From: Betaproteobacteria bacterium | GTDB lineage: Bacteria > Pseudomonadota > Gammaproteobacteria > Burkholderiales > Nitrosomonadaceae | Reading direction: 5' to 3' | Assembly: GCA_022601315.1 (NCBI GenBank) | Contig: JAHZIU010000307.1 | Coordinates: forward strand, 1-7,112 | DNA: 7,112 bases | Shown here: positions 1 to 6,297 of the stretch, in pieces | Layout: each line of letters starts with the position of its first letter | How positions within the stretch are numbered: the stretch's first letter is position 1 | Made by a program: the position numbers and the translations under genes | The notes under the pieces: generated by a model | The model's database searches: none | What the model was told of the DNA's origin: nothing | Seen by the model: the letters and a program-made list of their open reading frames with translations, nothing else

Positions 1-939
1 GGGATATTAACTGAATTGTTGCCACCAGAAAAACTGGTGATTGCTAACGGATGGATTGAAGGGTTAACAGTTGCATCGATTGTGTTGGGTACTGTTTTGG
101 GAGGTATCTTAATAACACCTGCTGTATCAGATGTTTTGATGACCATTGACTTGCCTTTGATAGATACTGGGATTGATACTGCATTGGAAATTAGTATTGT
201 TCTGGTAGCAATAATATATGCAATAGCAGCGACATTTAATCTCTTTATTCCCAATACTGGAATTGATCATCGTATTCCTGATAAAAATCCTTTATTTTTG
301 ATTCATGAATTTGGACATTGTTTAAAACTGCTGTGGACAGACAAACTTGGGCAGATTTCCCTTGCAGTAACGACTTTGTTCTGGGGCGCGGGCGCAACAT
401 TGCAATTTATAGTGTTGAAGTGGGCCGAGGTAGCATTAGATTACCCACTCAATAAAGCAGCGCAATTGCAAGGTGTTGTTGCAATAGGAATTGCAATCGG
501 TGCGGTGATGGCAGCGCGCATGATTTCATTAAGGCAATCAGTAACAGTCATTCCGTTAGGTATTGCTATGGGTATCATTGTGATGGCCATGACGTTGGCT
601 CATGAGTTATGGATTGCAATTATTTTACTGATAGTAATTGGTGGACTGGCTGGATTCTTTGTTGTGCCAATGAATGCGTTACTTCAGCATCGTGGATATA
701 TTTTAATGGGGGCAGGGCATTCTATTGCAGTTCAAAATTTCAATGAAAATCTGAGTATTTTGGTAATGCTATCTTGTTATGCTTTGTTGGTATTGTTTGA
801 TGTGCATATCTATGTTGTGATCGTGATATTTGGATTGTTTGTCTCAGTAATAATGACATTGATTCGCCAATGGCATTTGCTGAATCAAAGTAAAGGAGAT
901 TCACTACATTTGATTGGTGCAAGAAAAAAACATCATTAA
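1..939 (+). CDS. lplT: Lysophospholipid transporter LplT (MFS family), 5'-truncated by the window edge
   Basis: An inner-membrane major facilitator protein that in E. coli flips lysophospholipids inward for re-acylation by Aas. The frame is open from base 1, beginning GILTELLPPEKLV, which matches the family segment YGILGEL...KLV, so the true start lies upstream and the TTG at 16 is internal. About 312 residues are visible of a family length near 400. Recognisable LplT segments in order are ANGWIEGLTVASIVLG, LFWGAGATLQFIVLKW, GFFVVPMNALLQHRG and GAGHSIAVQNFNEN. The remainder is a run of hydrophobic helices, consistent with the second part of a 12-helix transporter. It ends in a short basic tail (ARKKHH) and TAA. 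No aas gene is visible in the window, so the usual partner may lie upstream or elsewhere. It converges on udg across a gap of about 350 bases. Family assignment is firm; substrate is inferred from the family. Confidence 0.9.
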   Translation, partial: GILTELLPPEKLVIANGWIEGLTVASIVLGTVLGGILITPAVSDVLMTIDLPLIDTGIDTALEISIVLVAIIYAIAATFNLFIPNTGIDHRIPDKNPLFLIHEFGHCLKLLWTDKLGQISLAVTTLFWGAGATLQFIVLKWAEVALDYPLNKAAQLQGVVAIGIAIGAVMAARMISLRQSVTVIPLGIAMGIIVMAMTLAHELWIAIILLIVIGGLAGFFVVPMNALLQHRGYILMGAGHSIAVQNFNENLSILVMLSCYALLVLFDVHIYVVIVIFGLFVSVIMTLIRQWHLLNQSKGDSLHLIGARKKHH

Positions 940-969
940 TTAAATTGCATGTTCCTAAGACAGGTCTTT

Positions 970-1166
970 ATCGCATGTTTCCATAGAGTGAGATTGTTGA
1001 AGGTAGAGTAGCTTTACAAATGGGCCAAACAAAACCTAAAAAATTAAAGCTTTTGTTAGATGAAATAAAAATACTGTGACGACTCAAATCTGGATAACTG
1101 TATGCGACTATTTGACAAGTATTGCAATTTTTATAATTGAGTCTGTTTGAAAAATTGATCTCATAG
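970..1166 (+). pseudogene. Decayed C-terminal fragment of an IS4-type DDE transposase
   Basis: No open frame survives, but pieces of a transposase C-terminus can be read in successive frames. At 1003-1038 the frame gives VE*LYKWAKQNL, resembling the family segment VELFFKWIKQHL; the glutamate and the lysine six residues later match the E-(6)-K part of the IS4-family YREK signature. A shift near 1040 leads to KIKAFVR*NKN and then TVTTQIWITVCDYL (1073-1114), matching the family's NAVKTQIWIAV region. A third frame at 1137-1160 gives LSLFEKLI, like the LSVTLFEK segment, with roughly 15-20 residues missing before it. At least two frame changes, two stops and one deletion make it non-functional. I see no inverted ends or target duplications, so only this relic remains. 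Recognition rests on family sequences recalled from memory; the exact IS name cannot be given. Confidence 0.62.
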
Positions 1167-1234
1167 CTTTACTTCGAGAGGGACTACTCACCGATAAAAA
1201 GGGCAAAAATAAATAGATGGTCTTGTTTTGGACG

Positions 1235-1283
1235 TTAGCGCGATAGTAGTACTCGTGACTACACAATTTGTTTGTATCGCTAA
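1235..1283. repeat. Bulged hairpin (inverted repeat) between the convergent ends of lplT and udg
   Basis: TTAG-cg-CGATA at 1235-1245 pairs with TATCGCTAA at 1275-1283 (9 pairs with a 2-base bulge). The arm continues GTAGT (1246-1250) with ACTAC (1258-1262) around a 7-base loop, leaving 12 unpaired bases at 1263-1274. It starts 3 bases past the udg stop codon, where a transcript end would be expected. No clean run of T follows on either strand, so a canonical intrinsic terminator is not shown. It may be a 3'-end stabilising structure, a weak terminator or a chance fold. Confidence 0.45.
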
Positions 1284-1286
1284 AAG

Positions 1287-1982
1287 TTAGGGGAGTGATT
1301 GCATTGTTGCTTGGGCGAAACACAAATCTTCCCAGGCTTTTTCTTTTTCTGGCAGGGCGCGTAATAGATAAGCGGGATGGTAAGTGACAATGACTGGTAT
1401 TCCTTGATACGCATGGCATGTGCCGCGTAAACGGGATATGCTGTCATCACGACCAAGCAGATTTTGTGCAGCAATCTTTCCTAATGCAATAATGAGTTTT
1501 GGTTTGACCAATGCGATTTGTCTGGTTAAATATGGCTCGCATTGTTGTGCTTCATCGTTGTTAGGGTTGCGATTGTTGGGCGGACGGCATTTAACAATAT
1601 TTGTGATGTATACATGTTGTCCTCGGCTAAGTCCAATAGCGGCCAACATATTGTCAAGCAGCTTTCCGGCTGGGCCGACAAACGGTTCTCCTAATGCGTC
1701 TTCTCTAGCACCAGGCCCTTCTCCAACACACAACCAATCAGCATGTTTATCACCAACGCCAAATACTGTTTGCGTGCGAGTCTGGCTTAATGGACAGGCC
1801 ATACAGTTTGTTACTTTGGCATTTAATTGCGCCCAACCCATTTGCTGGATTGCTACAGGTTGTATAACTTTGGAAGCTTGAGTTGTTACTGCTTGGGCCG
1901 ATGGAAATTGCTTGACGTGCTTGATTTTCCATAACGGTGTTAATCCCAGTTCTTTCAGAATAACTTTGCGTCGTTTATTCAT
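1287..1982 (-). CDS. udg: Uracil-DNA glycosylase, family 4 (iron-sulfur type)
   Basis: Removes uracil produced by cytosine deamination or misincorporation, starting base-excision repair. With the ATG at 1982 the protein has 231 residues. Four cysteines suited to a [4Fe-4S] cluster are present: C60 and C63 (CMAC), C132 (VKCRPP) and C148 (QQCEPY). The active-site motif GEGPGAREDALGEPFVG spans about 88-104 and the second motif HPAYLLR about 202-208. The N-terminal ELGLTPLW stretch followed by a low-complexity linker is typical of the longer proteobacterial members. The ATG was chosen over an upstream in-frame GTG at 2021 because it overlaps the rimI stop as ATGA, like two other junctions in this operon. 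No strong Shine-Dalgarno precedes it, so translation probably depends on coupling to rimI. It is the last gene of the leftward row. Confidence 0.92.
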   Translation of the reverse strand: MNKRRKVILKELGLTPLWKIKHVKQFPSAQAVTTQASKVIQPVAIQQMGWAQLNAKVTNCMACPLSQTRTQTVFGVGDKHADWLCVGEGPGAREDALGEPFVGPAGKLLDNMLAAIGLSRGQHVYITNIVKCRPPNNRNPNNDEAQQCEPYLTRQIALVKPKLIIALGKIAAQNLLGRDDSISRLRGTCHAYQGIPVIVTYHPAYLLRALPEKEKAWEDLCFAQATMQSLP

Positions 1983-2440
1983 AACATCAATCGCATAACT
2001 ATGGCATCTTCGCGCCCACACATTGCGGGGTAGTAACCCTTACGCATGCCGATTTTCTCAAAACCGATTTGCCGGTATAAATTGGCTGCACCATGATTTG
2101 AGACACGTACATCCAGTATCATGGACTGTGCATAGCCTTGTTTGGCTAATTGAATGAAATGGTATAAAAGTTTTTTCCCCCACCCTCTATTTTGCCATTC
2201 GGGTGCTATGCCAATGGTTAGGATATGCGCTTCATCTACATTAATGGTCATTACGCCATAACCAAACAGTGTATCGCTTTGTTCTAGAATCTGGCAGTGA
2301 TAGCCCGAGTTGATCGAATCTGAGAAATTTACTGGAGACCATGGAAAAAGAAAAATCGTTCGTTCAATAAGAATAACGCGATTCACATCGGGTTGCAGCA
2401 TTTTTCTAAATGTTGGTGTTTGTCGTAACAAGCTATTCAT
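1979..2440 (-). CDS. rimI: RimI-type N-terminal protein acetyltransferase (GNAT fold)
   Basis: In enterobacteria RimI acetylates the N-terminus of ribosomal protein S18 using acetyl-CoA. The 153-residue product has the GNAT acetyl-CoA loop QNRGWGKK at about 83-90, the core ILDVRVSNHGAANLYRQIGF at 108-127 and the RimI C-terminal signature GYYP...REDAIVMRL. E. coli RimI is 148 residues. Aligned by eye, the general acid Tyr115 is kept as Y122, but the catalytic Glu103 is replaced by D110 (codon GAT). The start ATG at 2440 overlaps the tsaB stop as ATGA; a later in-frame methionine (residue 14) is a weaker alternative. Its place directly after tsaB is common in proteobacteria. RimI homologues vary in substrate, so S18 as target is an inference. 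Confidence 0.9.
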   Translation of the reverse strand: MNSLLRQTPTFRKMLQPDVNRVILIERTIFLFPWSPVNFSDSINSGYHCQILEQSDTLFGYGVMTINVDEAHILTIGIAPEWQNRGWGKKLLYHFIQLAKQGYAQSMILDVRVSNHGAANLYRQIGFEKIGMRKGYYPAMCGREDAIVMRLML

Positions 2441-3108
2441 CGCTCGCTTTCCTTCAATGCGACTTTGTTTCGAATATATATTGGTGCAGCATTGCTTGGG
2501 TCAGTGCCTGACCCGTCTGCAAACTGGTGTGTTGCAAGTTGCGCTATTGCTTCTGCATGAGGATAAAGTGCGTAATTTATTTTCTTAATATGTCCATTGT
2601 AAAGTGTAGATAATACTTTGTCATAGGCGTCAAAGCCACTGCCGCAGCCAACCCAATGATCACCTGATATTGTGGGCGCTTGATTCGGCAAGCAAAGAAT
2701 AGGTGCGCTAACTGTTTGCCAACGATGGGCGAATTGTTGGTAAGCTGCATGATAAATTTCGCCCATACGTGCATCAAGTGCGACGATAACTTTTTGTGTC
2801 GCATTTTTTTGTGCTATTGCTTCCAATGTACTGATGCCAATAACGGGCAGATCAACAGCAAAGGCCAGTCCTTGAGCTACGCCGCAAGCGATACGTAGGC
2901 CAGTGAAAGAACCCGGACCAGCACCGAAAGCTATGCCACTAAGTTGTGCTAAAGGCAGTTCTGCTTCAGCCAATGTTTCTTGTATCATTGGCAAAAGAAG
3001 CTCTGAATGGCGGCGACCTGCAAGAACTTGTTTGTTTAGTGATTGACCATCAAGACGGAGTGTTACAGAGCAAAACTCGGTTGAAGTATCAAAAGCAAGA
3101 ATGTTCAA
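2437..3108 (-). CDS. tsaB: TsaB, tRNA t6A37 threonylcarbamoyltransferase complex subunit
   Basis: TsaB (YeaZ) bridges TsaD and TsaE in the complex that makes N6-threonylcarbamoyladenosine at position 37 of ANN-decoding tRNAs. The 223-residue product is close to E. coli TsaB (about 231). It shows the ASKHA-like start MNILAFDTSTE, the segment GRRHSELLLPM (31-41), GAGPGSFTGLRI (62-73), LDARMGEIY (111-119) and the C-terminal PIYIRNKVA. The start codon is TTG: the conserved N-terminus begins exactly there, the upstream in-frame codons are isoleucine, lysine, asparagine and histidine before a TAA, and no ATG or GTG is available. No clear Shine-Dalgarno precedes it. It lies 49 bases after the end of the broken thpR, and its stop overlaps rimI. 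tsaD and tsaE are not in the window. Confidence 0.93.
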   Translation of the reverse strand: MNILAFDTSTEFCSVTLRLDGQSLNKQVLAGRRHSELLLPMIQETLAEAELPLAQLSGIAFGAGPGSFTGLRIACGVAQGLAFAVDLPVIGISTLEAIAQKNATQKVIVALDARMGEIYHAAYQQFAHRWQTVSAPILCLPNQAPTISGDHWVGCGSGFDAYDKVLSTLYNGHIKKINYALYPHAEAIAQLATHQFADGSGTDPSNAAPIYIRNKVALKESER

Positions 3109-3157
3109 AATTATTTTATTGTGTTAAATGTGTTTGGTATTTTAAGGTTGTTTTATT

Positions 3158-3538
3158 CTATTTCAAAAACCAGCATTTCAGTGGGGTATAGTCGACACTT
3201 ATATTTGTTTGATTGGATTGTATAAGACACCATTGTTTAATTTTCCACTGATTTAGTTGGAGAAAATCAATTTTTGTGAGGTGCTTTGCATTACGGATTA
3301 GCGTGATGTGTGGTTTATACGTACGTAGGTCAACTGTAAATTCCGTTGCAGATAAATTGCTTCTTAAAGCATCCACTAAAGCAAACAATTCTACGGGGAA
3401 TGAGTCAGTATATGCGTAAATAATGCGATTATGTTTCCAATAGTGTGTTTTTGTATAGCATAATCAGGCCAGAGCGCAAAGAATACACGAACAGATTTTT
3501 TTGTTTGTCGGATGGGATTCTAGGTAGGCACATGTCAT
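3158..3538 (-). pseudogene. thpR: Broken RNA 2',3'-cyclic phosphodiesterase (ThpR/LigT, 2H superfamily)
   Basis: ThpR enzymes use two HxT motifs on RNA 2',3'-cyclic phosphate or 2'-5' linkages. Two separated parts are visible. At about 3438-3495, in one frame, the sequence reads SVRVFFALWPDYAIQ, the typical ThpR N-terminus. At 3158-3442, in another frame, it reads YWKHNRIIYA, then YKPHITLIRNA (the second HxT motif) and VDYTPLKCW (the C-terminal signature). The middle part with the first HxT motif (HLTLAFLG type) is missing. The whole relic is about 127 codons against a usual 175-190. The nearest ATG (3538) lies 11 bases past the ispF stop but is out of frame with the N-terminal segment across an A7 run, and reads to a TGA at 3464. 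Lacking one catalytic histidine, the product should be inactive. The position suggests it was once the third gene of the ispDF operon. Confidence 0.8.
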
Positions 3539-3541
3539 ATG

Positions 3542-3558
3542 CCACATCTTACATGTGG
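3542..3558. repeat. Small hairpin at the ispF stop codon
   Basis: CCACAT at 3542-3547 and ATGTGG at 3553-3558 form a perfect 6-pair stem around a 5-base loop that contains the ispF stop codon. There is no T-run after it on the minus strand, so it does not look like a terminator. It could limit read-through or be chance. Confidence 0.3.
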
Positions 3559-4040
3559 TTAATTAAACAGACCACTTCAGCCATAATGCCTTCTTCTCTA
3601 CCAATTGCACCAAGGTGTTCGGCTGTTTTGGCTTTAACATTAATGTTTTTTGTCGATGTTTCGAGGTCTTGTGCAATGTTAGCCACCATAGTCGGAATAT
3701 ACGGTGCCATTTTTGGTGCTTGTGTGATAATGGTTGCGTCTATATTGATGATTTGAAAATTATCTTTTTGCAATAAACTGTAGACATTGCGTAATAGCAC
3801 GCGGCTATCAATGTTTTTGTAACGTGAATCGCTATCAGAGAAATGTTTACCAATGTCGCCCAACGCAGCAGCGCCAAGTAGCGCATCGCAAATAGCATGT
3901 AATAACACATCCGCATCTGAATGTCCGAGTAAACCTTTCTCAAATGGAATGGTTACGCCACCGATAATAAGCTTTCGGCCTTCAATCAGTTGATGTACAT
4001 CAAAACCCTGTCCTATTCTTATTGTGCCTTGAGTACTCAT
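3549..4040 (-). CDS. ispF: 2-C-methyl-D-erythritol 2,4-cyclodiphosphate synthase (IspF)
   Basis: IspF converts CDP-methylerythritol 2-phosphate to methylerythritol cyclodiphosphate, with release of CMP, in the MEP isoprenoid pathway; it works as a trimer with a divalent metal at each site. The product has 163 residues (E. coli 159). The metal ligands are visible as D14 and H16 in GFDVH and H48 in [15 protein letters not shown] (37-45), [23 protein letters not shown] and the C-terminal [16 protein letters not shown] complete the family pattern. The start ATG overlaps the ispD stop as ATGA. The usual N-terminus (RIGQGFDVH) is preceded by only seven extra residues, so this start is credible. No fusion with IspD is present; the two are separate but coupled genes. 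Confidence 0.97.
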   Translation of the reverse strand: MSTQGTIRIGQGFDVHQLIEGRKLIIGGVTIPFEKGLLGHSDADVLLHAICDALLGAAALGDIGKHFSDSDSRYKNIDSRVLLRNVYSLLQKDNFQIINIDATIITQAPKMAPYIPTMVANIAQDLETSTKNINVKAKTAEHLGAIGREEGIMAEVVCLINHM

Positions 4041-4735
4041 TGTGTTTTCCTTTGTTTTAAAATTAATTCCGCTAAAGCCAAATCTTGTGGGTAAGTTACT
4101 TTAAAATTGTAAGCATCGCTGTGAACAAGTTTTGGCTGTAGGCCTAATGCTTCAACCGCGCTGGCGTCATCGGTAATGTTTGTTGTATTAGTGAGTGCTT
4201 TAGACAATAGTGCATAACGAAACATCTGAGGTGTTTGTGCTTGCCACAGATCATCTCTTGATTCAGTATGTTTGATGCGTGTGTTAGCGTTGCTGCGTTT
4301 TAGCGTGTCAGCTACAGGCGTGGCCAATAACCCGCCAACTTCGTCATCAGATAATTCATCGATGAGTTTTTCTAACTGCGATGATGACAAGCAAGGCCGC
4401 GCGGCATCATGAACTAGTATCCAGTCATTAGCGTCTATGGTGAGTTCGCTTTGTGCGGCAGCTAGACCGTTTAGTACACTGTCAGCACGCGTAGCCCCTC
4501 CACAATTCAATACTATTAGTTTTTCTGTAAATTCTGACCAATCATAATTGAGCCAATCATTATCACTTGGTGCGAGAACAATGAATACTCGCATAATTTG
4601 CTGCATTTGACATAATGTTTTAACTGCATGATAAATCATTGGTTTGTTGGCTAGGGAAAGATATTGTTTGGGTAATTCATTGCCCATGCGTGAACCGGAG
4701 CCGGCAGCTGGAATTAAAGCAAAAAACTTTGACAT
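4037..4735 (-). CDS. ispD: 2-C-methyl-D-erythritol 4-phosphate cytidylyltransferase (IspD)
   Basis: IspD joins CTP and methylerythritol 4-phosphate to give CDP-methylerythritol, two steps before IspF. The 232-residue product shows the nucleotide-binding loop [18 protein letters not shown] (9-26) with R16 and K23 at the places of the E. coli catalytic R20 and K27. Also present are GGATRADSV (79-87), VHDAARPC (108-115), and R160 and K212 ([13 protein letters not shown]) matching E. coli R157 and K213. It is the first gene of the leftward row and is divergent from prfB. The 176 bases between the two starts must hold both control regions. No Shine-Dalgarno is visible just upstream of the ATG (the region is rich in A and C), so initiation may rely on an unstructured leader. 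Confidence 0.97.
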   Translation of the reverse strand: MSKFFALIPAAGSGSRMGNELPKQYLSLANKPMIYHAVKTLCQMQQIMRVFIVLAPSDNDWLNYDWSEFTEKLIVLNCGGATRADSVLNGLAAAQSELTIDANDWILVHDAARPCLSSSQLEKLIDELSDDEVGGLLATPVADTLKRSNANTRIKHTESRDDLWQAQTPQMFRYALLSKALTNTTNITDDASAVEALGLQPKLVHSDAYNFKVTYPQDLALAELILKQRKTQ

Positions 4736-4767
4736 ATTTGTATTTATGGTTGTTATTGTTTATTGGA

Positions 4768-4798
4768 ACTATAAATTTCATTTACGTAGAAATTGTAA
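4768..4798 (-). promoter_or_regulatory. Weak candidate promoter for the ispD operon
   Basis: On the minus strand a -10-like TATAGT (4773-4768) lies about 19 bases from a poor -35-like TTACAA (4798-4793), about 33 bases before the ispD ATG. The -35 overlaps the inverted repeat at 4795-4816, which would allow repression or modulation there. The match is modest and the spacing is longer than ideal. Confidence 0.25.
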
Positions 4799-4816
4799 TT
4801 ATGGCGGAATAATTAC
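4795..4816. repeat. Perfect 8-base inverted repeat in the ispD/prfB divergent region
   Basis: GTAATTAT (4795-4802) and ATAATTAC (4809-4816) are exact reverse complements separated by GGCGGA. The symmetry and the 14-base centre-to-centre spacing could suit a dimeric DNA-binding protein or a small RNA hairpin. No T-run follows on either strand, which argues against a terminator. No known operator is recognised. Confidence 0.4.
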
Positions 4817-4869
4817 GTTGCGTATATGTAGTGAGCGTTAGGTTTAGAGGATGTTTGCAGTATTTCAGA

Positions 4870-4890
4870 TTACAATAGTAACCATTGTAA
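4870..4890. repeat. Perfect 7-base inverted repeat just upstream of prfB
   Basis: TTACAAT (4870-4876) and ATTGTAA (4884-4890) are exact reverse complements around AGTAACC, ending 21 bases before the prfB ATG. A -10-like TATAAA at 4892-4897 follows immediately, and the first arm could double as a poor -35 (TTACAA, 16-base spacing). It may be an operator at the prfB promoter or a leader hairpin. Function is not shown. Confidence 0.4.
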
Positions 4891-4911
4891 ATATAAACAG
4901 TCGGTGAAGAT

Positions 4912-6019
4912 ATGGAAACAGAACAAATTAATGCGGTATCAAATCAACTTTTGGATCAGGAAAATAGAACAAATGAATTACGGAGGTTTCTTTGACTTCG
5001 ACGCCAAGCAACTAAAGTTAATCGAATTGAATCGACAGCTTGAGGATTCTGAGATTTGGAAGGATGTTAAGCGAGCTCAAGAAATAGGTCGTGAGAAAAA
5101 AATGTTGGAAGATGTTGTGTTGACACTGGAGTCAATGAGCCAGCAATTAATCGATTCCCGTGAATTGCTGGATATGGCAAAACAGGAAGCAGATCACGAA
5201 ACACTTAAAAGTATTGCAGATGACGTTGTGCAGTTGGAAACAGTGATAGCCAGATTGGAGTTTAGACGCATGTTTTCTGGCTCAATGGATCCGAATAATT
5301 GTTTTGTTGATATCCAATCTGGTTCAGGTGGTACTGAAGCGCAGGATTGGGCGGAGATGCTTGAACGTATGTATTTACGTTATTGTGAACGTCAGGGGCT
5401 GGCGGTGGAAGTGATGGAAGAATCTCCTGGCGAAACAGCAGGTATTAAAAGTGCCAGTCTTAAAGTGACTGGTGAGTATGCCTACGGCTGCTTGCGTACA
5501 GAAACAGGAATACATCGATTGGTACGCAAATCTCCATTTGATTCAGGTAATCGACGCCATACATCATTTGCAAGTGTGTTCGTTTATCCTGAAGTTGATG
5601 AGACGATTGAGATTAATATTAATCCGGCTGATTTAAGGATAGATACATTCCGAGCTTCAGGAGCGGGAGGTCAGCATATTAATAAAACTGATTCAGCAAT
5701 ACGAATAACGCATAACCCAAGTGGAATTGTTGTGCAATGTCAAAGTGGTCGTTCTCAACATCGTAATAAAGCAGATGCAATGGCCATGTTAAAGTCAAGG
5801 TTGTTTGAAGCTGAGTTACGAAAACGCAGTGATGAGAAACAATCAATAGAGGATTCTAAAACCGATATCGGCTGGGGCCATCAAATTCGCTCTTATGTAT
5901 TAGACCAATCTAGGATAAAGGATTTACGAACGAATGTAGAAGTGGGGAATACACAGAGTGTTTTGGATGGAGACTTGAATTGTTTTATTGAAGCGAGCTT
6001 AAAACAGGGTGTGAAATAG
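4912..6019 (+). CDS. prfB: Peptide chain release factor 2 (RF2), expressed by programmed +1 frameshift
   Basis: RF2 ends translation at UGA and UAA. The true reading is ATG 4912 through CTT at 4992, a skip of T4993, then 4994 to the TAA at 6019, giving 368 residues (E. coli 365). The zero frame begins [15 protein letters not shown] and ends at an in-frame TGA after RRFL; the +1 frame continues DFDAKQ. Domains seen: N-terminal helical domain 1; MFSGSMDP...[20 protein letters not shown]; the stop-codon-reading tripeptide SPF at about 207-209; and the peptidyl-hydrolysis motif GGQ at about 252-254 in [12 protein letters not shown]. The residue corresponding to E. coli 246 is alanine, the usual form, not the K-12 threonine. 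A GTG at 4904 opens a longer +1-frame reading, but its first 30 residues bear no likeness to RF2. lysS, the common downstream partner, is missing. Confidence 0.97.
4981..4996 (+). promoter_or_regulatory. Programmed +1 ribosomal frameshift site of prfB
   Basis: CGGAGG-TTT-CTT-TGA-C carries every element of the bacterial RF2 recoding signal. There is an internal Shine-Dalgarno-like GGAGG three bases before the slippery CTT, then the TGA stop followed by C, the weak termination context. In E. coli low RF2 makes TGA reading slow, the CUU-reading tRNA slips by +1, and full RF2 is made, so the protein controls its own level. The same autoregulation is inferred here. Confidence 0.96.
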
Positions 6020-6125
6020 GGGATGGTAATAAAGAAATATTTAAATTTAAAAATAAGAAAAAAAGCCTAAGTTTAATGACAGTGAAGAATGAGTTTGTAT
6101 TTGCAGGATTTTTTGGAGGTAAAAA
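6020..6125 (+). other. Gene-free stretch after prfB
   Basis: An AT-rich segment between the prfB stop and the rrn promoters. I see no lysS start, no convincing terminator for prfB and no tRNA. The only frame of note is a 17-codon ATG-TGA reading at 6076-6129 that nothing supports. Confidence 0.6.
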
Positions 6126-6155
6126 TTGACAAATTTATGCCTTGGAAATTAAAAT
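6126..6155 (+). promoter_or_regulatory. Candidate upstream rRNA promoter (P1-like)
   Basis: A perfect TTGACA at 6126-6131 lies 18 bases before TAAAAT (6150-6155), in AT-rich flanks that could act as an UP element. It stands about 50 bases ahead of the stronger promoter and may form a tandem pair with it. Confidence 0.4.
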
Positions 6156-6177
6156 GCAAGCGAAGCATAGAAATACC

Positions 6178-6205
6178 TTGACCGGCTTAATAGAGTCTGT
6201 ATAAT
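6178..6205 (+). promoter_or_regulatory. rRNA operon promoter
   Basis: TTGACC (6178-6183) and a perfect TATAAT (6200-6205) are separated by 16 bases, close to a sigma-70 consensus, about 210 bases before mature 16S. The start of transcription would be near 6212, just before the antitermination elements. This arrangement is typical of rrn operons. Confidence 0.8.
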
Positions 6206-6215
6206 TCGCTTCTTC

Positions 6216-6244
6216 GCTGCAACGACGCAACATCTGATTGCAGC
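6216..6244 (+). promoter_or_regulatory. boxB-like stem-loop of the rrn leader
   Basis: GCTGCAA (6216-6222) pairs exactly with TTGCAGC (6238-6244) around a 15-base loop, directly before boxA. This is the boxB-boxA order seen in E. coli rrn leaders. Confidence 0.6.
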
Positions 6245-6246
6245 AA

Positions 6247-6281
6247 TGTTCTTTAAAAAAATACAATCGATAGGTGTGGGT
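6247..6281 (+). promoter_or_regulatory. rrn antitermination signal: boxA and boxC-like element
   Basis: TGTTCTTTAAA (6247-6257) is close to the boxA consensus TGCTCTTTAACA, to which NusB and NusE bind to stop premature Rho termination of rRNA. GGTGTGGGT at 6273-6281 resembles the boxC that follows in enterobacterial leaders. Confidence 0.8.
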
Positions 6282-6297
6282 ATTTATCTCAAGGAAA

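Noticed and set aside
940..1286. CRISPR, tRNA or novel system in the gene-free gap
   Set aside because: No direct repeats with regular spacing and no cloverleaf; only the transposase relic and the hairpin are visible.
1108..1474. Minus-strand frames of 103 and 64 codons reaching into the lplT-udg gap
   Set aside because: They overlap the udg 3' end out of frame and the transposase relic in antisense; no motif or start signal supports them.
1420..1881. 153-codon plus-strand frame
   Set aside because: It lies wholly opposite udg, whose product has all family-4 motifs; the plus-strand translation looks like no family.
3445..3756. 103-codon plus-strand frame over ispF and thpR
   Set aside because: It is antisense to ispF and to the thpR remnant, both recognised on the minus strand.
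4904..4993. GTG 4904 as the prfB start
   Set aside because: The translation up to 4993 does not resemble RF2, while the ATG 4912 frame gives a good RF2 N-terminus joined by the frameshift.
6076..6129. 17-codon ATG-TGA frame after prfB, with a GGAGG inside
   Set aside because: Too short, no upstream ribosome binding site, and it runs into the rrn promoter region; nothing supports translation.
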